Origin: Anaerolineae bacterium
GTDB taxonomy: Bacteria > Chloroflexota > Anaerolineae > 4572-78 > J111
Direction: 5' to 3'
Length of the DNA stretch: 22,092 nucleotides
NCBI GenBank assembly: GCA_023151115.1
Contig: JAKLJP010000081.1
Span: 1-22,092, forward strand
Below are positions 13,020 to 20,598 of the stretch, piece by piece. The translations under genes and the position numbers were made by a program. Under the pieces are notes generated by a model. That model saw only the letters and a program-made list of their open reading frames with translations, was not told the DNA's origin and did no database searches. Numbering within the stretch: the stretch's first letter is position 1; every line of letters begins with the position of its first letter.

Positions 13020-15062
13020 TGTTTCAATGGTCAACGAACCAATTTCGAGACCCTGCCCCACATTTTCAATGGCTCCCGGCTCCGGCTGATAATACAATCC
13101 CACCCGCAGTCGGTACTCGCCGGGGGAAGCGGTGGCCGGAATGGTCAGCACATGCCGGTCGCGTAGAGTTTCGCCGGGCTGCCAGTAGCGGCTGGGGTAA
13201 AAGTCGCCGCCGGGGCGCTGATCGCTCTGGCTGAGGCCCTGGCCTGCGCCGTCAATCAGGTGGACGTAGCTGCTGTAATCACGCTCAAGCGGCTCGGTAA
13301 CCTGCCAGTGCAGCGTCACCGTAATGGGGCGGCCTGGGCTAATCGAGGCGGGGGAAAAATCATATCCACGCAGGCTGACGCGGGGCAGCGTCAGCTCAAG
13401 TGGATAAGCCGGCGGGGTCTGATAGGGCCTGGCCTGCCACAGTGTTCCGGCCGGGGCGAGGTCCGCCTTGATTTCCAAACCGGCCATCGGCTTGATCAGG
13501 TAGACCGGCCGCCCGGAGATCAGCGATTGATCCAACACATGGCCGATGTTGGCGTAGTCCGGTTCCGACGTAATCAGGGGAAAAAGGCCCAATAGATCGG
13601 GGCGGCGGCCTTCGACATATTGATAATACCACATCGGCATAATCTCATTGCGATCGTTGCTCAGCAAGACGGCTCCACTGGGGATAGGTTCGGCCAGAAT
13701 GGCTTGCCAGCGGTCACGGGCGGCAATATTAGTGGCCTGATTAATTTCACCCAATCGGGTGACGAACAGTACCAGCGGGAATAGCAGGCCCAATCCGGTC
13801 AGAGCAATGACCATGAAATGGTAAATGCGCTGCCCCAGTCGTTTTTCCAACGCTTCGAGGCCGGGGCTGCTGTTGACCGAGCCGGTTTTGGCCCGGACAA
13901 AAGTATGAGTGATTCCATCCACCAGCCCCAACCAACCCAGCCCCAGCCACAAACAAAGCAAGAGCCAATTGGGGATAAACAGCACATACACATCGCCGAT
14001 AAAATAGATCAAATTAAAGGCCAGCAAAGTGACAAAACTCAAACCGCTCAAAAGCAGCAAATCCGTTCGCCCCCGTTGCCACAGGATTATCAAGCCTAGC
14101 AGCGCCAAAATCGCTCCCACCCAGCCAACCTGCTGGCGTAACAATTGCCAGGTCAGCGCCAGCCGATCCAACCCCGCCGCCGCCGGTTGGAGTTCGCCGG
14201 TAAAAACAGTGCCCAGGATGTGGTTCCAAAATCCCCGCAGCGAATTGTCATACAGAGTCAGCGTTTGCGTTTCGCTCAAGCTCAGCGTGGCGTAAGGTGT
14301 AAACGGCGCGATGAGGGGCAGGTAAAGGTAGAGCAGCAGGGGAGTCAACAACAGGGTCGTGTAAATCAGCCAATTTCGACCGGGGACCGGGGACCGGGGA
14401 CTGGGGGGTATTTCTACTCCGGTCTCCCGTCTTCGGTCCCCGGTCCACAAGAACAGCGCCAATGCCGGTAACAACAAAACCACCGTCCGGTGGTGGGTCA
14501 AACTCAAGCCAATGGTCAACGCCAGCAGCTTGCCAGGCGAGACCCTAAAGGTCTTTAAGACCTTTAGGGTCTGTACAGCCAGCCACAAAATGGCCGCCAC
14601 AAACAGCGTGTGCAGCGCATAAACCTCGGCTACAATCGCCTGGCTCCAAAAGGTGTGGCTGGCGGCAAAACTGGCCGCCGAGACAGCCGCCGCCAGCACT
14701 CGGGCCGGGAAGGGAGCATCGGGCAAGGTGTGGTCTACCAATTGTCGAGCGACGGCGTAAGTCAACCTCACTGCCAGCGCCGCCAGCACCGCCGAGAGCA
14801 GATTCATCCGCCAGGCCACCTCGCCCAGCGGCAAAAGATGCGTCCACAGCCAGCCGAGCAGCACGTAAAGCGGATAGCCGGTTGGGTGGGCAATGCCGGG
14901 CAGCCAGGGCACAAATTGAAACTCACCGCCGTCGGCTTCCAGCACGGTCGGGGCCAGGGTGGAAAGATAGAGCAGGAACGCAGCCAGGGCTACTCCCAGG
15001 CCAACAAGTCGATCCAGGGTTTGCGGGTGCGCCTGTCCGGCAGACCTAAGCTTACTTACCAT
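13002..15062 (-). CDS. DUF2723 membrane glycosyltransferase (protein O-mannosyltransferase-like)
   Basis: 686 residues, about 11 membrane helices, then a C-terminal beta-rich domain (about 540-680). The DUF2723 signature is clear near the N-terminus: STLAPTVLEADGGEFQFVPWLPGIAHPTGYPLY (34-66), with Asp44 and the Glu/His residues of the first loop expected for a GT-C lipid-sugar transferase. Three parts come from repeat DNA: residues 164-174 (QTLKVLKTFRV) from a perfect palindrome, residues 207-230 (TGDRRRETGVEIPPSPRSPV...) from GGACCGGGG units, both between membrane helices, and the C-terminal TVISDQ. Upstream are TATAAT (15075-15070) and TTTGAC/TTGACT; only 7 nt separate the -10 box from ATG, with no ribosome site, so the mRNA is probably leaderless. 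It heads the surface-glycosylation group. Confidence 0.9.
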   Translation of the reverse strand: MVSKLRSAGQAHPQTLDRLVGLGVALAAFLLYLSTLAPTVLEADGGEFQFVPWLPGIAHPTGYPLYVLLGWLWTHLLPLGEVAWRMNLLSAVLAALAVRLTYAVARQLVDHTLPDAPFPARVLAAAVSAASFAASHTFWSQAIVAEVYALHTLFVAAILWLAVQTLKVLKTFRVSPGKLLALTIGLSLTHHRTVVLLLPALALFLWTGDRRRETGVEIPPSPRSPVPGRNWLIYTTLLLTPLLLYLYLPLIAPFTPYATLSLSETQTLTLYDNSLRGFWNHILGTVFTGELQPAAAGLDRLALTWQLLRQQVGWVGAILALLGLIILWQRGRTDLLLLSGLSFVTLLAFNLIYFIGDVYVLFIPNWLLLCLWLGLGWLGLVDGITHTFVRAKTGSVNSSPGLEALEKRLGQRIYHFMVIALTGLGLLFPLVLFVTRLGEINQATNIAARDRWQAILAEPIPSGAVLLSNDRNEIMPMWYYQYVEGRRPDLLGLFPLITSEPDYANIGHVLDQSLISGRPVYLIKPMAGLEIKADLAPAGTLWQARPYQTPPAYPLELTLPRVSLRGYDFSPASISPGRPITVTLHWQVTEPLERDYSSYVHLIDGAGQGLSQSDQRPGGDFYPSRYWQPGETLRDRHVLTIPATASPGEYRLRVGLYYQPEPGAIENVGQGLEIGSLTIETVISDQ
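14379..14446. repeat. In-frame GGACCGGGG repeat inside DUF2723 gene
   Basis: Tandem GACCGGG-type units (14379-14408) face inverted copies (14419-14446, ending TTCGGTCCCCGGTCC). Together they can form an imperfect hairpin. The block encodes residues 207-230, a Pro/Arg-rich loop between two membrane helices. Confidence 0.8.
14541..14571. repeat. Perfect 31-bp palindrome inside DUF2723 gene
   Basis: GACCCTAAAGGTCTT (14541-14555) and its exact inverse (14557-14571) are separated by one T. It is read in frame as residues 164-174 (QTLKVLKTFRV) at the end of a membrane helix. Confidence 0.9.
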
Positions 15063-15069
15063 AAGGGCG

Positions 15070-15097
15070 ATTATAACACGGAAGTGAGACAGTCAAA
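15070..15097 (-). promoter_or_regulatory. Promoter for DUF2723 gene, likely leaderless transcript
   Basis: On the minus strand, TTTGAC (15097-15092) or TTGACT (15096-15091) is followed after a 16- or 15-nt spacer by TATAAT (15075-15070). The ATG at 15062 begins 7 nt past the -10 box, where transcription would start. Confidence 0.55.
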
Positions 15098-15137
15098 AAG
15101 AAGTTGGCCCCAGGTCGAGTCATTGGCAATGGTAACT

Positions 15138-15186
15138 TGGAGTCCAAAGCTTGCCCTGGCTTTTTCAAAGCAAGCTTTGGACTCCA
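15138..15186. repeat. Palindromic repeat, GGAGTCCAAAG family
   Basis: TGGAGTCCAAAGCTTG (15138-15153) and its exact inverse (15171-15186) flank a 17-nt loop. It shares the GGAGT-SCAAA / ACTCC design with the inner arms at 2738-2782. It is intergenic, between the S41 gene terminator and the DUF2723 promoter. Confidence 0.85.
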
Positions 15187-15215
15187 TCTCCGACCTAAAT
15201 TGACCACATCCAAAT

Positions 15216-15244
15216 AAAAAGGAGTCCACAATACTGCGGACTCC
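15216..15244 (-). terminator. Intrinsic terminator of the S41 peptidase gene
   Basis: On the minus strand, GGAGTCC (15244-15238) pairs with GGACTCC (15227-15221) and is followed by TTTTTATTT. It lies 36 bp past the S41 stop. The stem reuses the GGAGTCC sequence of the nearby palindrome. Confidence 0.75.
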
Positions 15245-15279
15245 TCGATGATGAGAGCCTAATTTACCAATCGTCTCCG

Positions 15280-16569
15280 CTACTCGTTGTCCTCCGCCCC
15301 CGGCTGGGGTTCCGGCTCGATGCTGACGGCGGGGATGGCTTTTAGATATTCCAGCGCCTTGAGCAGTTGCGTATCCTCACTTTTGAGCAGTTCGGCCTGG
15401 GTCATATTTTCCAATTCGGGCGGGGTGGTCAGGAAAGCGCCGACCGGCAGCTCGACTTCCACATCCGGCTCGATGCCCTGCTTGCGAATCAGCCGGCCAT
15501 TAGGGGTAAGCCACTGGCTGGTGCCCAGCAGCAGCCCGGAACCGTCGTCCAGTTCAAACGGCTGCAAAACCGTGCCCGTGCCAAAGGTGGTTTCGCCCAA
15601 AACCGCGCCCCGTTTATGGTCTTGAATCGCCCCGGCAAAAATCTCGGCGGCGCTGGCCGAACCACGATTGATCAGCACCACAATAGGAATATCCGTCGCA
15701 ATTCCGCCCGCCTTGACCGGAAAAGTTTCGCGGTTGCCCTGGGCGTCTTCTTGCAGTAGCACATTGCCGTCTTTCAAAAACTGGCTGGTCACTTTGACCG
15801 CTTGCTCCAGCAAACCGCCCGGATTGTTGCGCACATCAATAATCAACTGCTTGGCCCCGGCAGCTTCCGCTTCCTGGACGGCCTGAATGACCTGGTCATT
15901 CAAATTGGCGCTGAATTGGGTCATGCGCACCACCGCCACCTCAGTGCCGGGAGCCATAGCCCACAGAGCCGCCGGAATCTTGATTTCAGCCCGAACCAGA
16001 TCAAATTCCAGACTCTCGTTGGAGTCTGGGCGGAAAATGGCAATGGTGACTTCGGTGCCTTCTTCGCCGCGAATGCGGTCCACCACCTCATTCAGGGGTA
16101 GGGTGGTCACATCTTCGCCGTTCACTTCCAGGATGATGTCGCCGGCTCTAATGCCGGCTTTGGCCGCCGGCGAGCCGTCGAAGGGCGCGACAATGACCGG
16201 TAGGCCATTCTCCACACCCACATGCGCCCCAATGCCATAAAATTTGCCCGAAATATTGGTTTGCTGGTCGGCAACCTCTTCCGGGGTTAAAAAGCGCGTG
16301 TGGCCTTCGTCGCCCAGGGCAGTAATCAGGCCGTTGATAGCCCCGTAGGTCAGCTTTTGCGGGTCGAGCGCCTCGCGGTCAACAAAGTGGTTCTGGACAA
16401 TATTCCAGACCTGCCAGAAGACCTCAAACTCTGCCGGCTGATCGGCGGCCCGCACTACTCCCGGCTTCAGAAAGTCGGAATTGGCAAAAAGCACCCCACC
16501 CCCAAACGATACCAGGGTCAGCGTCAGCAGGCAAAATACAATCAGGATAAACTTGATAAACTTATTCAT
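15280..16569 (-). CDS. S41 family C-terminal processing-type peptidase, atypical dyad
   Basis: 429 residues. An N-terminal signal-anchor (6-30) directs the protein outside the membrane. A helical region (45-105) precedes the PDZ domain (about 108-195; GIGAHVGVENGLPVIV, AGIRAGDIILEVNGEDV), and the S41 core follows (200-375). The nucleophile is Ser306 in NRGSASAAEI. In CtpA/Prc the catalytic Lys lies 25 residues later in TFGKG; here that position is Thr331 (TFGTGTVL). The standard Ser-Lys dyad is therefore incomplete, and either another residue serves as base or the protein is a non-standard member. The sequence ends in an acidic Pro-rich tail. ATG 16569 is preceded by AAGGAACC. It has its own terminator, is divergent from the ABC-class ATPase gene, and probably acts in envelope protein turnover. 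Confidence 0.9.
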   Translation of the reverse strand: MNKFIKFILIVFCLLTLTLVSFGGGVLFANSDFLKPGVVRAADQPAEFEVFWQVWNIVQNHFVDREALDPQKLTYGAINGLITALGDEGHTRFLTPEEVADQQTNISGKFYGIGAHVGVENGLPVIVAPFDGSPAAKAGIRAGDIILEVNGEDVTTLPLNEVVDRIRGEEGTEVTIAIFRPDSNESLEFDLVRAEIKIPAALWAMAPGTEVAVVRMTQFSANLNDQVIQAVQEAEAAGAKQLIIDVRNNPGGLLEQAVKVTSQFLKDGNVLLQEDAQGNRETFPVKAGGIATDIPIVVLINRGSASAAEIFAGAIQDHKRGAVLGETTFGTGTVLQPFELDDGSGLLLGTSQWLTPNGRLIRKQGIEPDVEVELPVGAFLTTPPELENMTQAELLKSEDTQLLKALEYLKAIPAVSIEPEPQPGAEDNE

Positions 16570-16778
16570 TCATTTGGTTCCTTATTTTTATTTATTCCGG
16601 TTCATCATAAAATGTGAAGCGTAAAACGTAATGATTTAGGGCGAAAAACCATTACGTTTTTCGCTTTAAAACACATCTTTTTCAACTGAAATCAAACATA
16701 CCCTCTTCATTTTACATCTTACGCACATCTTACGCCTGCTGGCTTAAGCTATCCTGAGAAACAGCGGAGGAGTTAGTT
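16570..16778. promoter_or_regulatory. Divergent intergenic region with hairpin and tandem repeat
   Basis: Between S41 (-) and the ABC-class ATPase (+). AAGCGTAAAACGTAATG (16617-16633) and CATTACGTTTTTCGCTT (16650-16666) are inverted copies with one mismatch. Downstream, ACATCTTACGC is repeated directly twice (16714-16724, 16725-16735). A TATGAT box on the minus strand (16609-16604) could serve S41. Promoters for both genes should lie here, but I cannot fix them. Confidence 0.5.
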
Positions 16779-18512
16779 ATGTCTCAAACCGCAGCCGATT
16801 TGCAGCGCCTGCTGAGCCGTTTGGATGGAAAAGGCTACCCGGCCTATAAAGACATCCGTGGCAGTTATGAGTTCAATTATTTTACCTTGTTCATAGACCA
16901 TGTGCAAGGCGACCCCTTTGCTGCGCCCAGCCGGCTGCGGCTGCGTTTGCCTATGGCTGAGGCCGGTTTTCCACCCGATACACGCAGCCGTCCCAGCCGC
17001 CGCGTGGCCCTGCGCGACTTTCTGGCCCGCATTTTTTCTGCCCAATGCCGCGCCCTGGCCGATCGCAGCCGGGGGTCCGGCAAAAGCGGCTTGCTGGCGA
17101 TGGACCGGCCAGGCCAGGAAATCCTGGATCGTTCGGCGGTCATCATCACCGACGACTATGTTGAGGCGCGTTTTGTGGCCGGTTTGCCGGCGCAGGGGCG
17201 GCGTATCCTGGGGCGACAGGCAGCCCAGATGCTCTGTGAGGATGTGCCCCGCCTGGTCGAAGCCGGCCTGAAATATGCCAGCCTCAACCGCCAGCAGTTG
17301 ACCGCCCACCTCAATGCCGCCGAAGACGCCGACGCTCTGCGCGCCCAGTTGCCCGGCCTGGGCCTGGTCGCCTTTGTGGCTGACGGCAGCCGGCTGCCCC
17401 GCCGCTCCGGTGTAGATGACCGCCCGCTCCAGAGTGATAAGGTCGTGCCTTTCCGCAGCCCGACCAGTTTGCAGATTGAAGTGAGACTGCCTCACGCGGG
17501 CCGCCTGACCGGCATGGGGATACCGTCCGGCGTCACCCTGATTGTCGGCGGGGGGTATCACGGCAAAAGCACCCTGCTGGCGGCCCTGGAACGGGGCGTC
17601 TACAATCACCTCCCCGGTGATGGCCGCGAATTGGTGGTTACGGATCCTACCGCCGTTAAAATTCGGGCCGAAGATGGCCGCCGTGTGGAAGGCGTGGACT
17701 TGCGCCCTTTCATCAATAATCTGCCCAACGGTAGCGACGCCGCCGCTTTCCGCACCGACAACGCCAGCGGCAGTACCAGCCAGGCGGCTAACATCATCGA
17801 GGCGTTGGAAGTCGGGGCCAGGCTGCTGCTGCTCGACGAGGATACCTGCGCCACCAATTTGATGATCCGCGATGCCCGTATGCAAGCCCTGGTAGAAAAA
17901 TCCGGTGAGCCGATTACCCCCTTTGTCGATCGGGTGCGCCAACTTTCTAACAAACTCAAGGTCAGTACTATTTTGGTGTTGGGCGGCAGTGGAGATTATT
18001 TTGATGTGGCCGATACGATTATCCGTATGGATGCCTATGTGCCGCAAGAGGTCACGGCTAAAGCCAAAACTATTGCGGCTCAATATCCCACCGGGCGTAA
18101 AGTCGAATCGGTGGGCGACTGGCCTGCGCTCAAGCCCCGCCTCCCCCTGGCCGAAAGCCTCGACCCCAGCAAAGGCCGGCGTGAGGTCAGCATCAAGGGC
18201 CGGGCGCTGCGGGCGGTGCTGTTTGGAACGGAGGAAATTGACGTGACAGCGGTCGAGCAGTTGGTGGACGAGGGCCAGGTGCGGGCCATCGGCCAGGCCC
18301 TCAACCTGGCCCGCGAGCGATTTATGGATGGCCGCCGCGATGTAGCGGAAGTGGCAGCGGCAGTCATGGCCGAAATCGCTCAACACGGCCTGGACGCCCT
18401 CGACGCCCGCCTCACCGGCGATTACGCCGCCTTCCGGCCCTACGAGTTCGCCGCCGCGCTCAACCGGCTGCGGACGCTGCGGGTGCGGTCGGGGGAGAGA
18501 GAGTCTTCATGA
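16779..18512 (+). CDS. ABC-class P-loop ATPase (COG3044/ABC_ATPase family)
   Basis: 577 residues, soluble. The N-terminal third (1-240) is the family-specific domain, including RGSGKSGLLAMDRPGQEIL (98-116) and AVIITDDYVEARFVAGLPA (120-138). The ATPase core has Walker A GGGYHGKSTLL (257-267), an ABC-signature-like NASGSTSQAANIIEALE (328-344) and Walker B LLLLDEDTCATN (349-360), then LVLGGSGDYFDVADTIIRMD (399-418). The C-terminal part (430-577) is helical. The family is widespread and its biological role is not established; there is no transporter permease nearby, so it is not a transporter subunit. GGAGGAG (16766-16772) precedes ATG 16779 with 6-nt spacing. It is followed by an AT-rich gap and the DarT-DarG fusion. 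Confidence 0.9.
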   Translation: MSQTAADLQRLLSRLDGKGYPAYKDIRGSYEFNYFTLFIDHVQGDPFAAPSRLRLRLPMAEAGFPPDTRSRPSRRVALRDFLARIFSAQCRALADRSRGSGKSGLLAMDRPGQEILDRSAVIITDDYVEARFVAGLPAQGRRILGRQAAQMLCEDVPRLVEAGLKYASLNRQQLTAHLNAAEDADALRAQLPGLGLVAFVADGSRLPRRSGVDDRPLQSDKVVPFRSPTSLQIEVRLPHAGRLTGMGIPSGVTLIVGGGYHGKSTLLAALERGVYNHLPGDGRELVVTDPTAVKIRAEDGRRVEGVDLRPFINNLPNGSDAAAFRTDNASGSTSQAANIIEALEVGARLLLLDEDTCATNLMIRDARMQALVEKSGEPITPFVDRVRQLSNKLKVSTILVLGGSGDYFDVADTIIRMDAYVPQEVTAKAKTIAAQYPTGRKVESVGDWPALKPRLPLAESLDPSKGRREVSIKGRALRAVLFGTEEIDVTAVEQLVDEGQVRAIGQALNLARERFMDGRRDVAEVAAAVMAEIAQHGLDALDARLTGDYAAFRPYEFAAALNRLRTLRVRSGERESS

Positions 18513-18534
18513 TCTAACTCCAGTACACATGGTT

Positions 18535-18564
18535 TTCTCACGCTTTGTGTGCTTGTGCTATAAT
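18535..18564 (+). promoter_or_regulatory. Promoter upstream of the DarT-DarG fusion
   Basis: A perfect -10 box TATAAT (18559-18564) has a weak -35 (TTCTCA, 18535-18540) at 18-nt spacing. A second TATAAT at 18581-18586 lies just before the ribosome site AAAGGA (18593-18598). The gene therefore has its own promoter rather than relying on read-through from the ATPase gene. Confidence 0.5.
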
Positions 18565-18606
18565 CGTAGAGGATTGTCAATATAATTTCCTCAAAGGATA
18601 ATAAAC

Positions 18607-19773
18607 ATGCCCAAACCAGATATTAAGGGGTTGTTTTATATTACCCATGTGAATAATATAAGATCTATTCTTCGTCACGGTATTCTTTCCTATGCCCTTG
18701 TCGAAGAAAGAAAAGTTCCTTTTACGCCAATTTATGACGCTCAAATAATATCTAACCGTCGTGGGAGAACGACCCCAAGTGGTAAAAGTCTATGGGATTA
18801 TGCTAATCTTTACTTTCAGCCCCGAAATCCGATGCTCTATCGCGTTATAAATGAGAAAGACAAGAAAGATATAGCTATTGTTGGGGTACGGCCTGATATA
18901 TTAAAACAACCAAATACTTTTGTTTCAACAGGTAACGCTGCAAGTTTGCCTTCTGACATCTTGTCTGTTAAAGAGGGTCTCAAAGCCATTCATCAAATGT
19001 GGAAAGTAATTGATAGTGAATGGTGGAATGATACTGATGGCTCTAAGAGAAAAACTATGGCGGAATGTCTGGTACCAGAATTAATTCCACCCAGCTTAAT
19101 CCAAGCAATTTATGTTGCAAATCACGCTATTGCCGAAAAGCTACGGAACGATTTACAACCCAGTGTATCCGTCATACCGGAACCACGTATGTTCTTTCAA
19201 CCGACTTGGCAATCTCGTGTTACACCCAGTATGTCTCTTGTTGAAGGAGACCTGTTCTTCTCGAATATGCAAACCCTTACCGTTAGTGTTAATACTGTTG
19301 GTATTATGGGAAAAGGTCTTGCATCTCGAGCGAAGTATCAGTTCCCTGATGTCTATGTTGTCTATCAAGATGCTTGCCGAAGTAAGAAATTGCAGATGGG
19401 CAAGCCGTATCTTTATCAGAGGGAGTCTTTTGTAGATGAAGAACTCGCAGATGAGCCATCATCACTTTCTACTCCCAACTCAAACAAGTGGTTTTTACTG
19501 TTTGCTACAAAAAAACATTGGCGTGAAAATTCTGATATGGCAGGAATTGAACAAGGACTACAATGGGTCAAAGATAAATATAAAACGGAAGGTATAAAAT
19601 CACTCGCTATTCCTGCCCTCGGGTGTGGGCTTGGTGGACTCGAATGGAAAGATATAGGTCCATTAATCTGTCAATATTTGGTTAATCTTGATATTCCTGT
19701 AGCTATATACCTGCCCAGAGAAAAAGAAATCCCGCGTGAATATCTGACCAATGAGTTTCTGTTAGGAAAATAA
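18607..19773 (+). CDS. DarT-DarG fusion: DNA ADP-ribosyltransferase toxin joined to macrodomain antitoxin
   Basis: 388 residues. Residues 1-200 match DarT (DUF4433): GLFYITHVNNIRSILRHGIL (8-27), Arg51/Arg52 in ISNRRGR, LWDYANLYFQPRNPMLYRV (62-80) and the catalytic-type Glu153 in MAECLVPELIPP. DarT enzymes use NAD+ to ADP-ribosylate thymidine or guanosine in single-stranded DNA. Residues about 205-388 are a DarG-type macrodomain: VEGDLFFSNMQTLTVSVNTV, GIMGKGLASRAKYQFPD (Lys236) and IPALGCGLGGLEW (335-347), which removes the DNA modification. Normally these are two genes, and DarG has an extra C-terminal domain that blocks DarT; that domain is absent here. AAAGGA lies 8 nt before ATG. The gene is clearly AT-richer than its neighbours (one 60-nt line counted at 37% GC), which suggests horizontal transfer. 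Both active-site regions look intact. Confidence 0.9.
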   Translation: MPKPDIKGLFYITHVNNIRSILRHGILSYALVEERKVPFTPIYDAQIISNRRGRTTPSGKSLWDYANLYFQPRNPMLYRVINEKDKKDIAIVGVRPDILKQPNTFVSTGNAASLPSDILSVKEGLKAIHQMWKVIDSEWWNDTDGSKRKTMAECLVPELIPPSLIQAIYVANHAIAEKLRNDLQPSVSVIPEPRMFFQPTWQSRVTPSMSLVEGDLFFSNMQTLTVSVNTVGIMGKGLASRAKYQFPDVYVVYQDACRSKKLQMGKPYLYQRESFVDEELADEPSSLSTPNSNKWFLLFATKKHWRENSDMAGIEQGLQWVKDKYKTEGIKSLAIPALGCGLGGLEWKDIGPLICQYLVNLDIPVAIYLPREKEIPREYLTNEFLLGK

Positions 19774-19827
19774 TTATGGGTTCCAACCCAATTTGTTGCT
19801 TATATCAAGACTGAGCGGGCTAAATCC

Positions 19828-20598
19828 ATGCTCCGTACCATCACCGCTATGCGTTATGTTACCCCCCTGCGCGAAGGGGGATCGCTGCCGGCCATCGTCG
19901 AGGCGGATGATGGGCAGCTTTACGTGCTCAAATTCTGTGGGGCGGGGCAAGGCTCCAAAGCCCTCATCGCCGAATTGGTGGCGGGGGAACTGGCGCGGGC
20001 GTTGGACCTACCGGTGCCGGAAATTGTTTTTGCTCATCTCGATCCGGCCCTGGGCCGCTCTGAACCCGACCCCGAAATTCAGGATTTGATCAAAGCCAGC
20101 GCCGGCCTCAACCTGGCCCTGGCCTACCTGCCCGGCGCGTTTGCCTTCGACCCGCTGCTGTATCCGCTGGGGCCGGAATTGGCCTCGGCTATTGTTTGGT
20201 TTGACAGTTATGTGACCAACGTAGACCGGACGCCTCGTAATACCAACATCCTGGTTGCGCAGGGGCAGCCCTGGCTGATTGACCATGGGGCCAGCCTCTA
20301 CTTTCATCATAACTGGAACGATTACCACGCTCGCGCCCGCAGCCGTTTTCCGCAGATCAAGGAGCATGTGCTGCTGCCTTACGCCAGCAACCTGCCCGCC
20401 GCCGATGCAGCGTTGAGCACCCGTCTGACCCCGGCCGTCATTGAGAAAATCGTGGGATTGATTCCGGACAGTTGGCTGGAAGATGAAACAACTTTCGCCA
20501 GCCAGTCCGATCACCGGGCTGCCTACGCCGCCTATCTCCGCCAGCGGGTGGCTGCGCCGCGTGAATTTGTCGAGGAGGCCATCCGTGTCCGGGCCTAA
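19828..20598 (+). CDS. HipA-like kinase (HipA_2 type)
   Basis: 256 residues of the short HipA-like kinase family. Visible features: a P-loop-like start (LREGGSLPAIVEA, 14-26), Lys35 in LYVLKF, GSKALIAELVAGELARAL (42-59), the catalytic-loop Asp133 and Asn138/Asn140 in NVDRTPRNTNIL, and the metal-binding Asp152 in IDHGASL. All kinase motifs are present, so it is probably active. It is half the size of classical HipA and has no HipB-type DNA-binding partner; instead its end overlaps a DUF3037 gene, a pairing seen in many bacteria. ATG 19828 has only a weak ribosome site (GAGCGGG). Upstream, in frame, 17 sense codons run back to the TAA at 19771-19773 without a normal start. GC content is high again (one line counted at 73%), in contrast to the DarT-DarG gene 54 bp upstream. 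Confidence 0.85.
   Translation: MLRTITAMRYVTPLREGGSLPAIVEADDGQLYVLKFCGAGQGSKALIAELVAGELARALDLPVPEIVFAHLDPALGRSEPDPEIQDLIKASAGLNLALAYLPGAFAFDPLLYPLGPELASAIVWFDSYVTNVDRTPRNTNILVAQGQPWLIDHGASLYFHHNWNDYHARARSRFPQIKEHVLLPYASNLPAADAALSTRLTPAVIEKIVGLIPDSWLEDETTFASQSDHRAAYAAYLRQRVAAPREFVEEAIRVRA

Noticed and set aside
16773..18386. 537-residue open frame on the minus strand, opposite the ABC-class ATPase gene
   Set aside because: It mirrors a gene with clear Walker motifs and a strong ribosome site. Its composition (many His, Gly and Gln) is typical of an antisense frame in GC-rich DNA.
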